From the NCBI RefSeq assembly GCF_002120225.1, contig NZ_LAPZ01000011.1, positions 62,001-126,000 of the forward strand: DNA of 64,000 bases. The letters are read 5' to 3'. The first letter of the stretch is position 1, and every line of letters starts with the position of its first letter. Source of the stretch: Tenacibaculum holothuriorum (GTDB lineage Bacteria > Bacteroidota > Bacteroidia > Flavobacteriales > Flavobacteriaceae). Positions 14,755 to 22,005 of this stretch are shown here, one piece after another. The notes beneath the pieces were generated by a model. That model was not told where the DNA came from and did not search any database. It worked only from the letters and a program-made list of their open reading frames with translations. A program made the position numbers and the translations under genes.

Positions 14755-14762
14755 TACTTTTG
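14755..14762 (+). promoter_or_regulatory. Predicted -7 element TACTTTTG of the ECF sigma operon
   Basis: Perfect TAnnTTTG match 80 nt upstream of the TTG start at 14844. Confidence 0.5.
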
Positions 14763-14843
14763 AATTGTATAGCGGTGACTTGTTATAAAAAATTGTGTCT
14801 AATAAGCTACAAGTCTTAATTTAAAAAGAACCAAACTTAGTCT

Positions 14844-15416
14844 TTGAAAGATATAGAAGCTACAAAATTAAGCGACGAAGAATTGGTACGTAAAATAGTA
14901 GAAAAGAATGATACTCATTTATTTGCTGTTTTGTACGACCGTTATGCAGGTGTGGTTTATAATAAATGCTATGGGTTTTCTAAAAACAAAGAAGAAGCCC
15001 AAGATTTAACCCACGATGTATTTGTTCGTTTATTTGTTAAGCTAAGAACTTTTAAAGGTAAATCTAAGTTTTCTACATGGTTGTATTCTTTTACCTACAA
15101 TTTCTGCGTAAATTACGTGCAAAGAAATAGTGAGAAAAAGAAAGAAAAGGTTACTGTAGTAACCGATCAAATAAAAGAAGAAGATTCCGAATTTGAAGAA
15201 ATTGATGATAGCACTTTATTCGAGTTAAAGTCAGATAAACTGGCTAAAGCACTCGAAATGATTTCAGCTTCTGATAAAATGATTCTTTTAATGAAATATC
15301 AAGACGATATGAGTATTAAAGAAATTTCAGGAGCCTTAGAGTTAGGTGACAGCGCCATAAAAATGCGCTTAAAACGAGCAAAAGAAAAAGTCGTTAAAGC
15401 GTATAATGAATTGTAA
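14844..15416 (+). CDS. ECF-type RNA polymerase sigma factor
   Basis: 190 residues with a TTG start at 14844; no other start precedes the conserved LSDEELVRKIVEKND opening. Sigma region 2 is present (FAVLYDRYAGVVYNKCYG, AQDLTHDVFVRLFVKLRTFKGKSKFSTWLYSFTYNFCVNY). A charged linker follows, then region 4 (KMILLMKYQDDMSIKEISGALELGDSAIKMRLKRAKEKV). No anti-sigma factor is recognisable. The next two genes (a 74-aa acidic protein and a mechanosensitive channel) follow at 5 and 14 nt, hinting at regulation by envelope or osmotic stress. Confidence 0.93.
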   Translation: MKDIEATKLSDEELVRKIVEKNDTHLFAVLYDRYAGVVYNKCYGFSKNKEEAQDLTHDVFVRLFVKLRTFKGKSKFSTWLYSFTYNFCVNYVQRNSEKKKEKVTVVTDQIKEEDSEFEEIDDSTLFELKSDKLAKALEMISASDKMILLMKYQDDMSIKEISGALELGDSAIKMRLKRAKEKVVKAYNEL

Positions 15417-15421
15417 TTAGT

Positions 15422-15646
15422 ATGGATAATCCATTTAAGAAAATATTACATAACGAAGAATTGCCAGAAGTACTAAAAGACAAAGTGCTTAATGATGTGG
15501 CAATGATAAAGCTATCTATAGATATGGCTGATTTGTTTGTGGTAAAATATCCGAATACAATTGCCGATTTAATTAATGCGCCAGAATCATCAGAAAAAAA
15601 GCAGTCAGAAGAAGAGAATAATGAAGCAAAAGAAGATAAAAACTAA
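15422..15646 (+). CDS. Small acidic protein downstream of the ECF sigma factor
   Basis: 74 residues. The first 50 residues form a helical segment (MDNPFKKILHNEELPEVLKDKVLNDVAMIKLSIDMADLFVV) and the tail is a run of Glu, Lys, Asn and Ser. There is no signal peptide or membrane helix. It lies 5 nt after the sigma factor and 14 nt before the channel gene, the position in which anti-sigma factors are often found, but no anti-sigma domain is visible. A role in controlling the sigma factor is only a guess. Confidence 0.65.
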   Translation: MDNPFKKILHNEELPEVLKDKVLNDVAMIKLSIDMADLFVVKYPNTIADLINAPESSEKKQSEEENNEAKEDKN

Positions 15647-15660
15647 ATACAACTAATATT

Positions 15661-16479
15661 ATGTACCCTCTAGAAATAGATATTTTAGGTCCTTTTCGTA
15701 AGATTTTTGACGATATAATAGAATCGTTACCTACCGTTGCTGGTTTTATAGCATTTGTTCTTGTATCGTGGTTAGCGATTAAATTGTTTTTGTACGTTGT
15801 TAGAAAAGCTTTGGCAAAAACTAAGATTGATGAATGGTCTAAAAAATTAAGTAAAACAGAAATTTTTGGGAATTCTACCATAAACATTGTATTAACTAAT
15901 GTAATACTAGCGGTATTAAAATGGTTCTTGATTTTTATGTTTGTAATGGTTGGAGCAGAAATGTTCGGGTTAACAGTTGTTTCTGATGGAATTAGGAGCT
16001 TCTTTGCCTACTTACCAAAATTATTAACTGCCTTAGGAATTTTTGTAGCTGGAGCGTATTTAGGTACAATAGTTAAAAAAGCTATTCAGTCTATGTTTAA
16101 GTCTTTAGAGATTTCTGGAGGTAATTTAGTCGGGAATATTGCTTTTTACTTAATCGTAATTTTCTTATCGATTACAGCGTTAGATCAAGCAGGAGTTGAT
16201 ACTTCAGTAATTAAAAGTAATTTAACATTATTAATAGGTTCTATTTTATTAGCTTTTACTATTGCTTTTGGTTTAGGGGCTAGAGATGCTGTGTCTAGAT
16301 TGTTATTTGGTTACTATTCAAGAAAAAATATTGGTATAGGGGAGAAGATAAAAATTAATGATATTGAAGGTGTTGTAATTGCTATTGACAATATTTGTTT
16401 TACTATACAAACTGCAGATGGCAAAGTAGTATTGCCTATTAAAGATGTGGTAAACAGTAAAATAGTTATAAAAAATTAA
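15661..16479 (+). CDS. Mechanosensitive ion channel (MscS) family protein
   Basis: 272 residues. It has about five membrane helices (roughly 24-45, 78-100, 112-140, 160-180 and 189-212) with TM_helix-type repeats (LPKLLTALGIFVAGAYLGTIV). The pore-lining segment is glycine/alanine rich (LLAFTIAFGLGARDAVSRLLFGYY). A short beta domain follows (IGEKIKINDIEGVVIAIDNICFTIQTADGKVVLPIKDVVN). The protein stops soon after this beta domain, so it lacks the large cytoplasmic vestibule of E. coli MscS. It is likely a turgor-release or small conductance channel in the inner membrane, in an operon with an ECF sigma factor. Confidence 0.9.
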   Translation: MYPLEIDILGPFRKIFDDIIESLPTVAGFIAFVLVSWLAIKLFLYVVRKALAKTKIDEWSKKLSKTEIFGNSTINIVLTNVILAVLKWFLIFMFVMVGAEMFGLTVVSDGIRSFFAYLPKLLTALGIFVAGAYLGTIVKKAIQSMFKSLEISGGNLVGNIAFYLIVIFLSITALDQAGVDTSVIKSNLTLLIGSILLAFTIAFGLGARDAVSRLLFGYYSRKNIGIGEKIKINDIEGVVIAIDNICFTIQTADGKVVLPIKDVVNSKIVIKN

Positions 16480-16499
16480 CATATGTTAATAACATTTTA

Positions 16500-16507
16500 T
16501 ATATTTG
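16500..16507 (+). promoter_or_regulatory. Promoter -7 element TATATTTG(C) for the hairpin RNA
   Basis: Perfect TAnnTTTGC match starting 21 nt after the MscS-family stop codon, with no protein gene downstream. It points into the structured segment 16513-16633. Confidence 0.6.
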
Positions 16508-16548
16508 CCTATACTATTACTAGGAAATATATATTAAAGATAATTGTA

Positions 16549-16596
16549 TGATAGATTTCGGGGGACTTCTATCAAATAGTAAAGAGTAATCTTTAC
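16549..16596 (+). repeat. Two-hairpin motif, copy 1
   Basis: Hairpin A (7-bp stem, loop with five G) plus hairpin B (6-bp stem GTAAAG/CTTTAC, 6-nt loop), 4-5 nt apart. Copy 2 keeps both stems and the G-run, and changes bases mostly within loops. Confidence 0.65.
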
Positions 16597-16603
16597 CATG
16601 ATT

Positions 16604-16633
16604 AGACCATCATTTTTTGATGGTCTTTTTTTT
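16604..16633 (+). terminator. Intrinsic terminator of the hairpin RNA
   Basis: 9-bp stem AGACCATCA (16604-16612) / TGATGGTCT (16618-16626) followed by a run of eight T. Confidence 0.8.
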
Positions 16634-16676
16634 GAAAAATATGTGACCTTTTAAAAAATAATGTGTCTTAATGATA

Positions 16677-16725
16677 GATAGATTTTGGGGGATTTCTATC
16701 AAAGTTCGTAAAGTAATTACTTTGC
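16677..16725 (+). repeat. Two-hairpin motif, copy 2
   Basis: GATAGA (16677-16682) / TCTATC (16695-16700) with loop TTTTGGGGGATT, then GTAAAG (16708-16713) / CTTTGC (16720-16725) with loop TAATTA. The second stem retains pairing by a G-U wobble where copy 1 has a G-C/A-U arrangement. No convincing promoter lies directly upstream of this copy. Confidence 0.6.
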
Positions 16726-16732
16726 AAATAAA

Positions 16733-16762
16733 AAGCGGCTAACTTTAATAAGTTAACCGCTT
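16733..16762. terminator. Bidirectional terminator before porT
   Basis: Stem AAGCGG-C-TAACTT (16733-16745) / AAGTTA-A-CCGCTT (16750-16762) with one mismatch. T-runs on both strands let it end porT on the minus strand and the repeat-2 RNA on the plus strand. Confidence 0.75.
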
Positions 16763-16784
16763 GTTTTTTATATTGTTATAGGGT

Positions 16785-17489
16785 TTACTCGAAAGACAAG
16801 TGTAAAAATATACCTCGAGTTCCTAAGAAATCTATAGGAGCTGTCCATTGGCTGTCAATAGAATTATCATAAGTTACTTCGTTGTTTAATGCAAAAATAC
16901 CTCTAATTGAAGGAGAGAATTTAAAATAGGTTAAATAAAAATCCATACCAATACCTACTTCATACATAAAGTTACTTGTTTTGGTTCTAAATTTTCCAGC
17001 TGCATTATCATCACTATTATTCTCGTTACTAGAAAAATTATAATCATAAGAAACTCCAGCTAAAACATATGGTCTAATATTGTTTAGTCTATTTGCACTA
17101 ACTTTTAAAATAAAAGGTAAGTGTAAGAAAGTAGCATCAACCTCTCTAGTTGTAATGTTTTCGTTAGTAGAGTTAATATGTTTAAAACGTAACGTTTTAG
17201 TGTTTGATATTAAACCAGGCTCAAAACGTAAATTAACATTGTTGTGTAAACGTAAATCACCAATTAAACCAACATTAAAACCTATAGATGATTCTACTTC
17301 AATATTAGGTGTACTTGTAGCGTTATTAGGTCTGTAAGCTATTTTATAGCCATTGGTGTTTAGCCCTAAATAAAAACCGTAATGAAATAAAGGTTTGTCA
17401 AAACTAGGAAGGTTTAATACCTTTTCTTTTTGACCGTAAGAAATACTTGCTACTAAAAGCAAACTTAAAATTAAAAGTTTTTTTAACAT
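16785..17489 (-). CDS. porT: PorT-family outer-membrane beta-barrel protein (gliding motility / type IX secretion)
   Basis: The start is set to ATG 17489 (234 aa), one base after the ubiE stop, since MLKKLLILSLLLVASISYGQ is a clean signal peptide; the longer frame runs into ubiE. The mature protein opens NLPSFDKPLFHYGFYLGLNTNGY and continues as amphipathic strands ending FLHLSFE, an outer-membrane barrel with terminal aromatic residues. This pattern and the position directly behind ubiE fit PorT/SprT, which is needed for type IX secretion and gliding in Bacteroidota. Other T9SS genes are not in the window. Confidence 0.82.
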   Translation of the reverse strand: MLKKLLILSLLLVASISYGQKEKVLNLPSFDKPLFHYGFYLGLNTNGYKIAYRPNNATSTPNIEVESSIGFNVGLIGDLRLHNNVNLRFEPGLISNTKTLRFKHINSTNENITTREVDATFLHLPFILKVSANRLNNIRPYVLAGVSYDYNFSSNENNSDDNAAGKFRTKTSNFMYEVGIGMDFYLTYFKFSPSIRGIFALNNEVTYDNSIDSQWTAPIDFLGTRGIFLHLSFE

Positions 17490-17490
17490 A

Positions 17491-18219
17491 TTATTTACTA
17501 GCTGTATAAATTGAAGCAACTCCAAAAGTTACTGGTAAATCCTTTGCATTCTTAAACCCATTTTTTTCTAAAATATTGTTGAATGCCTTACCAAAAGGAA
17601 AAGAATTTGCACTTTCAGATAAATATGAATAGGCTACTTTGTCTTTAGAGAACAGTTTTCCTACTATTGGCAAGAATAAATTAGTGTATAATTTATACCC
17701 TTGCTTAAAAGGGAATTTTGTTGGATTCGAAGTTTCTAAAACCACAAATTTACCGCCTGGTTTTAAAACGCGTAAAATTTCCGTAAGACCTTTGTCTAAG
17801 TTTTCAAAATTACGAACACCAAAAGAAACTGTAATAGCATCGAAAGTATTGTCTTCAAAAGGAATATTTTCGCTGTCACCAACAACCATTTCAATAGTGT
17901 CTGATAAATTTGCTTTGGCTACTTTTTGCTTACCAACATTAAGCATTCCTTCAGAAATATCTAAACCAACAATTCTATCTGGTTTTAATTCAGACATCAT
18001 TAAGGCTAAGTCTCCTGTTCCTGTGGCAATATCTAAAATTTGCTTCGGATTATTTTCTCCAACTAACTTTACTACTTTTTTACGCCAACTTACATCTATT
18101 CCTAAAGAAATAACGCGGTTTAATCCGTCGTAATTTTCAGAAATATTATCGAACATTTTAGCTACTTGTTCTTTTTTACCTAAGTCAGAATCTTTATATG
18201 GTTTTACGATTTTACTCAT
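17491..18219 (-). CDS. ubiE: Demethylmenaquinone methyltransferase
   Basis: 242 residues. Catalyses the last step of menaquinone synthesis, the SAM-dependent C-methylation of demethylmenaquinone. The SAM-binding motif I is [15 protein letters not shown]. The UbiE/COQ5 signatures [19 protein letters not shown] and [13 protein letters not shown] are also present. Flavobacteriia use menaquinone, so menG would be the more exact name. It lies 15 nt after nifU and 1 nt before porT, so the three form one operon. Confidence 0.95.
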   Translation of the reverse strand: MSKIVKPYKDSDLGKKEQVAKMFDNISENYDGLNRVISLGIDVSWRKKVVKLVGENNPKQILDIATGTGDLALMMSELKPDRIVGLDISEGMLNVGKQKVAKANLSDTIEMVVGDSENIPFEDNTFDAITVSFGVRNFENLDKGLTEILRVLKPGGKFVVLETSNPTKFPFKQGYKLYTNLFLPIVGKLFSKDKVAYSYLSESANSFPFGKAFNNILEKNGFKNAKDLPVTFGVASIYTASK

Positions 18220-18234
18220 TTTTAGTAGTAGGTT

Positions 18235-19131
18235 TTATCCGTTAATTGCAACAACTTCACTAATTTGATTAGGAAGCATTTCTTTTAACATTGTTTCAAT
18301 TCCGTTCTTTAACGTTACTGTTGATGAAGGACATCCGCTGCATGCTCCTTGTAAAACAACGCTAACAACTTTACTATCTTTATTGTACGATTTAAAAGCA
18401 ATATTTCCTCCGTCAGACGCTACAGCAGGTTTAATATATTCATCTAGAATATCAACAATTTTAGCCTCGGTGTCGGTAAGGTTTTCTTTCGGAATTTCTA
18501 CATTTTGTTTTGTTTCTTGTTTCGGCAATTCTCTAATAATGGTTTTACCATCTAACAGGAAGTTTCTAATGAATGAACGAACATCTTGAAAAACATCATT
18601 CCATTCAACCATATCATATTTTGTAATAGAAACATAATTTTGAGAAATAAATATTTCTTTTACAAAAGGAAAGTTGAATAACTCTTGTGCTAACGGAGAT
18701 GACTTGCTAGCTTCATCAATATTGTGATACTCCACATCTGTTTGAGTTAAGGCTTTGTTAGTCCCAAACTTCATTACTGCTGGGTTAGGAGTAACTTCAG
18801 CATATACTTCAATAGGTTCTTTTTTTGAAGTAACTTCTTCTTTTACTACAGGATTACCTTCTGTTAAATAAGCTTCTATTTGCTCTTTTACTTCTTCTTC
18901 CACATCATTCCATTGAACAATGTCGTAACGTTGAATAGCAATAAAATTTGCCGTTACAAAAACCTTTTTTACAAAAGGTAAGTAGAATAATTGTTGTGCT
19001 AAAGGTGAGTTTTTAGCTTCGTCTATATTGTTGTATTCATAACTACCTCCATTAATTAAAATAGTATTGCTTACAAATTTTATAATGGTTTCGTTTGCAG
19101 TTTCTTGAATGTTAATTTTTATTGTGCTCAT
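18235..19131 (-). CDS. NifU-family Fe-S scaffold with two N-terminal Nfu domains
   Basis: 298 residues. It has two tandem Nfu_N-type domains (about 5-90 and 110-195), each with SPLAQ(Q/E)LF, a FPFVK(E/K)(V/I)F motif and a (W)NDV region. A NifU-like C-terminal domain follows (about 215-295) with GACSGCPSS, whose CxxC binds a transient [4Fe-4S] cluster. The domain delivers Fe-S clusters to apoproteins in the cytosol. The N-terminal duplication is seen directly. A perfect -7 box (TAATTTTG, 19156-19149) lies 18 nt upstream of the ATG, giving a very short leader. Confidence 0.92.
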   Translation of the reverse strand: MSTIKINIQETANETIIKFVSNTILINGGSYEYNNIDEAKNSPLAQQLFYLPFVKKVFVTANFIAIQRYDIVQWNDVEEEVKEQIEAYLTEGNPVVKEEVTSKKEPIEVYAEVTPNPAVMKFGTNKALTQTDVEYHNIDEASKSSPLAQELFNFPFVKEIFISQNYVSITKYDMVEWNDVFQDVRSFIRNFLLDGKTIIRELPKQETKQNVEIPKENLTDTEAKIVDILDEYIKPAVASDGGNIAFKSYNKDSKVVSVVLQGACSGCPSSTVTLKNGIETMLKEMLPNQISEVVAING

Positions 19132-19148
19132 AAAATTATAATGAGGTG

Positions 19149-19156
19149 CAAAATTA
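19149..19156 (-). promoter_or_regulatory. Promoter -7 element TAATTTTG(C) of nifU-ubiE-porT
   Basis: Perfect TAnnTTTGC match on the minus strand just upstream of the nifU-type gene. Confidence 0.65.
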
Positions 19157-19170
19157 CGGTAAAAAAATAA

Positions 19171-19209
19171 AAAAGCTCCGTTAGATTTATAAAACCTAAC
19201 GGAGCTTTT
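19171..19209. terminator. Strong intrinsic terminator after the FadL-type gene
   Basis: 14-bp perfect stem with arms 19171-19184 and 19196-19209 (core GCTCCGTTAG / CTAACGGAGC), with A-run and T-run flanks. Confidence 0.88.
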
Positions 19210-19226
19210 TATTAATTGTATGTCTA

Positions 19227-20624
19227 CTATAGATTTATTGTAAGTGTACCCATAATTCTTGCAGTATTAATGTTTAATTCTGCAGGGTTTACATTAACTC
19301 TATCTGTATTATATAATCGGTAAGGAGAAGTGCTTTCTGTTTTACTATATGATAAGCCAAAATTCATGTTTCCGAAATTATAACCTAATCCAGCAGAGAA
19401 GCCTTTTAAATTGTCAGAGTCTAAAGCATCTTTATATGGACTTTGCTCATAGTGATAACCTCCTCGAATACTCATTTTATCAAACCTCCATTCGGTACCA
19501 ATGTTAACAGCATGTGTACTTCTAAAATCGTTGTTGAAGTTGTTGTTTACATCTGTAAAGTTACCGTTTGAAAAATTAGTGTTTTTATAATCTTTAAACG
19601 TATAATCAATACTGATTAAACCTTTTTTGTCGAATAATATAGCTCCACTAGCGGTTAGTTTACCTGGAGTTTTTAATCTAAAAGCATATGTATTAAACTC
19701 TTCACCGCTGTCTACATTAGGAGTAATGTTGGTAGCGCTAATTCTAGTGTAGCCTAACCAATGATCGTAAGTAGAGTCATTAGGATCAAAAACAGCTAAA
19801 TTACTTTCCTCTAAAACTTCAGTATACCAAGTCGGAGTTTCGTAAGAAAGTCCAAGTCTTAAATTTTGATGCATTTTATAAATAAAACCAACACCTAAAG
19901 AAAAACCTTGTCCTTCGAATCTGCTAATTTGTTCATTAAACGCGGTAAGTGTATTACCATTTCCATCTTCATTAATCTCATTAAGAGTAGCTCTTTGACC
20001 TAATCTTACATCGTGTAAATTTACTGTAGCACCTACAAATAATTTGTTTTGATGTACTGCAGAAAATCCAAAACTAAATACACTCGATTCTCCATTTAAA
20101 GTGCTTGTGAAACTTTGTTCTCGAGCATTTGTAAATTGAGTTCTTGGAGTAGCTGGATCATCTGGATGTTCATTGAAAAATGCTTGACCACTATTACCCC
20201 TTACAGAAAAACTTCCATCAAAATCATTTTTAAGTCTATAGTTAAAACTTAAAGCAAAACGATTCCAATCACTATCGTAAGCTGAATCAAATGATAAAAT
20301 TGCACCAGCTTGTGTTACATTAAAAAAATCATCTTGATTGTTTAAAGTATTTCCGTAGTAACTTGCAGCTATGTCGGTATTTCTATTACCCATAGTAAAA
20401 GAAAGTTTACTTTTTCTTGCTACAGCACCACCTGCGGGGTTTATTCCTATAGAAGACACATCTCCACCAAGAGCTCCAAAAGCTCCGCTCATTGCGTTAA
20501 ATCGTGCTGTACCGTTGTTGTTGTCTTGGCTAAAAATGATGCCTAAATCATTGTAGCCTAAAGATTGAGAAAAGGACGTTAACGTTCCTGCGACTAAAGT
20601 CGCTATTATAAAAAATCGTTTCAT
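19227..20624 (-). CDS. OmpP1/FadL/TodX family outer-membrane transporter
   Basis: 465 residues with a signal peptide (ending FSQ). The mature N-terminus shows the FadL hatch pattern: GYNDLGIIFSQDNNNGTARFNAMSGAFGALGGDVSSIGINPAGGA, with the NPAG(L/G) signature. The rest is a 14-strand-type barrel ending in TLTINL. FadL-type channels let hydrophobic substrates such as fatty acids cross the outer membrane. It follows the Arg/Ser-rich lipoprotein gene by 47 nt and is closed by a strong terminator. Confidence 0.88.
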   Translation of the reverse strand: MKRFFIIATLVAGTLTSFSQSLGYNDLGIIFSQDNNNGTARFNAMSGAFGALGGDVSSIGINPAGGAVARKSKLSFTMGNRNTDIAASYYGNTLNNQDDFFNVTQAGAILSFDSAYDSDWNRFALSFNYRLKNDFDGSFSVRGNSGQAFFNEHPDDPATPRTQFTNAREQSFTSTLNGESSVFSFGFSAVHQNKLFVGATVNLHDVRLGQRATLNEINEDGNGNTLTAFNEQISRFEGQGFSLGVGFIYKMHQNLRLGLSYETPTWYTEVLEESNLAVFDPNDSTYDHWLGYTRISATNITPNVDSGEEFNTYAFRLKTPGKLTASGAILFDKKGLISIDYTFKDYKNTNFSNGNFTDVNNNFNNDFRSTHAVNIGTEWRFDKMSIRGGYHYEQSPYKDALDSDNLKGFSAGLGYNFGNMNFGLSYSKTESTSPYRLYNTDRVNVNPAELNINTARIMGTLTINL

Positions 20625-20671
20625 GTTTTTCTTGATAATTCGTTTAACTTATACTGTGTAGTTTGGTGTTT

Positions 20672-21871
20672 TTATCTTCTACCTCTAGAGCTTCTTCCGC
20701 TTGAACTTCTACTAGATGTTCCTCTACTGCTAGAGAATCCTCTTGATGAAGAGTAGCTTCTTGAAGATCTCGAAGATCGAGAAGGAGTGTAGCTACGAGT
20801 AGATCTTGAATTTCTATTTGAAGAATAATTTCTAGACGATCGATTACTAGAATTGTTTGAATAACTTCGTGTACTACGTGTAGATCTTCCATTACTTCTA
20901 ATGTTTCTAGATGACCTGCTTCCGCCAGTGTTGTAGCTTCTTCGAGTAGAACGAGTACTTCTATTTGTGCTGCTAGGTTTATGTCCTCCAGTAGTATAAC
21001 CTCTAGTATTTCTTCTAGTTTTACTTATTCCTCTTGTAGAACGAGTAGAGTTATATCCTCTAGTGCTTCTTGTACTTCGAGTAGATCTGCCGTTTCTTCT
21101 ATAAACATCAGAAGATCTTCTAGAACTTGTAGCTCTTCTATTAGTAGAATAACCTCTTCTTGAGTTAGAAGCAACTCCGTAACCTCTACGGTAAGGGTTT
21201 GCACCTCTTCTAATTGGACGATAATATCTGTTTCCGTAATAGTATCCGTTTCTAAATGGTCTATAATAAGGAGGGCAGTAAAAAGGGTCGTAAAAACCTC
21301 CAACACCAATGCCTACATAGATTCCTGTGTTCCAGTGGTAAGGATGCCAATAAGGATTGTAGCCCCATCTGTTCCATCCGGTTCTCCATCCCCAACGATT
21401 CCAACCCCATCTATTCCATCCCCAAGGGGTATCCCAATATGGATCGTAAAATCCGTTGAATCCCCAACGAGGAGCTGTATTAATGTTAATTACCACATCA
21501 GCATCAGAGCTATAACCCCAAGGTTCATTGTAGTTATAAGTAATTCTAGTTTTTGGTCTTTCTTCGTCTATAATTTCTTCTTCAACGTCAAAATCTTCAG
21601 AACTGTATTCTTCTATTTCAGTAAAAATATCGTTTCCTTTTAAAGCACCTATACGTTCTACTTCTTTTCTAAAATAATTTTCTTCATGTTTTTTAAACTC
21701 CTCTTCATCTACTTCCACAACTCGTCGTTGAGGTTGTTCTGTATCGTCGGCATAAATTCCGTCATCATTACCAGTAACCGTTTGTGTACTTCCGCAAGAA
21801 ACTAAGGTAGCCACCATAAATAATGATAGAAAATATAAAGGGAGTTTGGTTTTAGTGTAATGTAACTTCAT
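20672..21871 (-). CDS. Lipoprotein with Trp/Gly/Tyr-rich middle and Arg/Ser-rich repeat tail
   Basis: 399 residues. The lipoprotein signal ends LVSC (cysteine 26). An acidic region (DEEEFKKHEENYF, EDFDVEEEIIDEE) precedes a low-complexity middle with repeated WGWNRWGW units and many Tyr, Pro and Asn. The last ~180 residues are almost only Arg, Ser, Thr, Gly and Tyr, with many RSTRSTR and SSR repeats. The tail would be strongly basic and disordered. No domain is recognised. The periodic codons keep other frames open here; those are shadows. It is the first gene of an operon with the FadL-type porin and divergent from proS. Confidence 0.8.
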   Translation of the reverse strand: MKLHYTKTKLPLYFLSLFMVATLVSCGSTQTVTGNDDGIYADDTEQPQRRVVEVDEEEFKKHEENYFRKEVERIGALKGNDIFTEIEEYSSEDFDVEEEIIDEERPKTRITYNYNEPWGYSSDADVVININTAPRWGFNGFYDPYWDTPWGWNRWGWNRWGWRTGWNRWGYNPYWHPYHWNTGIYVGIGVGGFYDPFYCPPYYRPFRNGYYYGNRYYRPIRRGANPYRRGYGVASNSRRGYSTNRRATSSRRSSDVYRRNGRSTRSTRSTRGYNSTRSTRGISKTRRNTRGYTTGGHKPSSTNRSTRSTRRSYNTGGSRSSRNIRSNGRSTRSTRSYSNNSSNRSSRNYSSNRNSRSTRSYTPSRSSRSSRSYSSSRGFSSSRGTSSRSSSGRSSRGRR

Positions 21872-21945
21872 GTCTATGCTTTTTAGTTAATTTTAAATAT
21901 TTGCAAAAAACGAGTTATTATTTGGGCAAAATTCTCTTTTTAATG

Positions 21946-21953
21946 TAGTTTTG
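21946..21953 (+). promoter_or_regulatory. proS promoter, -7 element TAGTTTTG(C)
   Basis: Perfect TAnnTTTGC match 52 nt upstream of ATG 22006. Confidence 0.6.
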
Positions 21954-22005
21954 CAAACACAATTTACGCATAAAAAGTAACAATTTTTATGCCAAACTTT
22001 TGAAT

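Larger units (their letters stand above)
16513..16633 (+). ncRNA. Candidate structured RNA with GGGGGA-loop hairpin
   Basis: The segment runs from a good promoter (16500) to an intrinsic terminator (16604-16633) and contains two hairpins. Hairpin A is TGATAGA (16549-16555) / TCTATCA (16568-16574) with a 12-nt loop containing CGGGGGAC. Hairpin B is GTAAAG (16579-16584) / CTTTAC (16591-16596). The pair A+B is repeated at 16677-16725. A 13-codon reading frame (ATG 16548) overlaps hairpin A. It could be a small RNA or a leader-like element; no family is recognised. Confidence 0.5.

Noticed and set aside
16548-16589. 13-codon reading frame (MIDFGGLLSNSKE) over hairpin A as a leader peptide
   Set aside because: Copy 2 does not preserve the frame or the length, while both stems and the G-run are preserved.
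20690-21180. CRISPR-like or tandem DNA repeats
   Set aside because: The repetition is of short codon patterns with no constant repeat length or unique spacers.
20644-21643. Several overlapping open frames on both strands in the Arg/Ser-rich gene
   Set aside because: They arise from the repetitive codons of the 20672-21871 gene; none has a signal, a domain or balanced composition.
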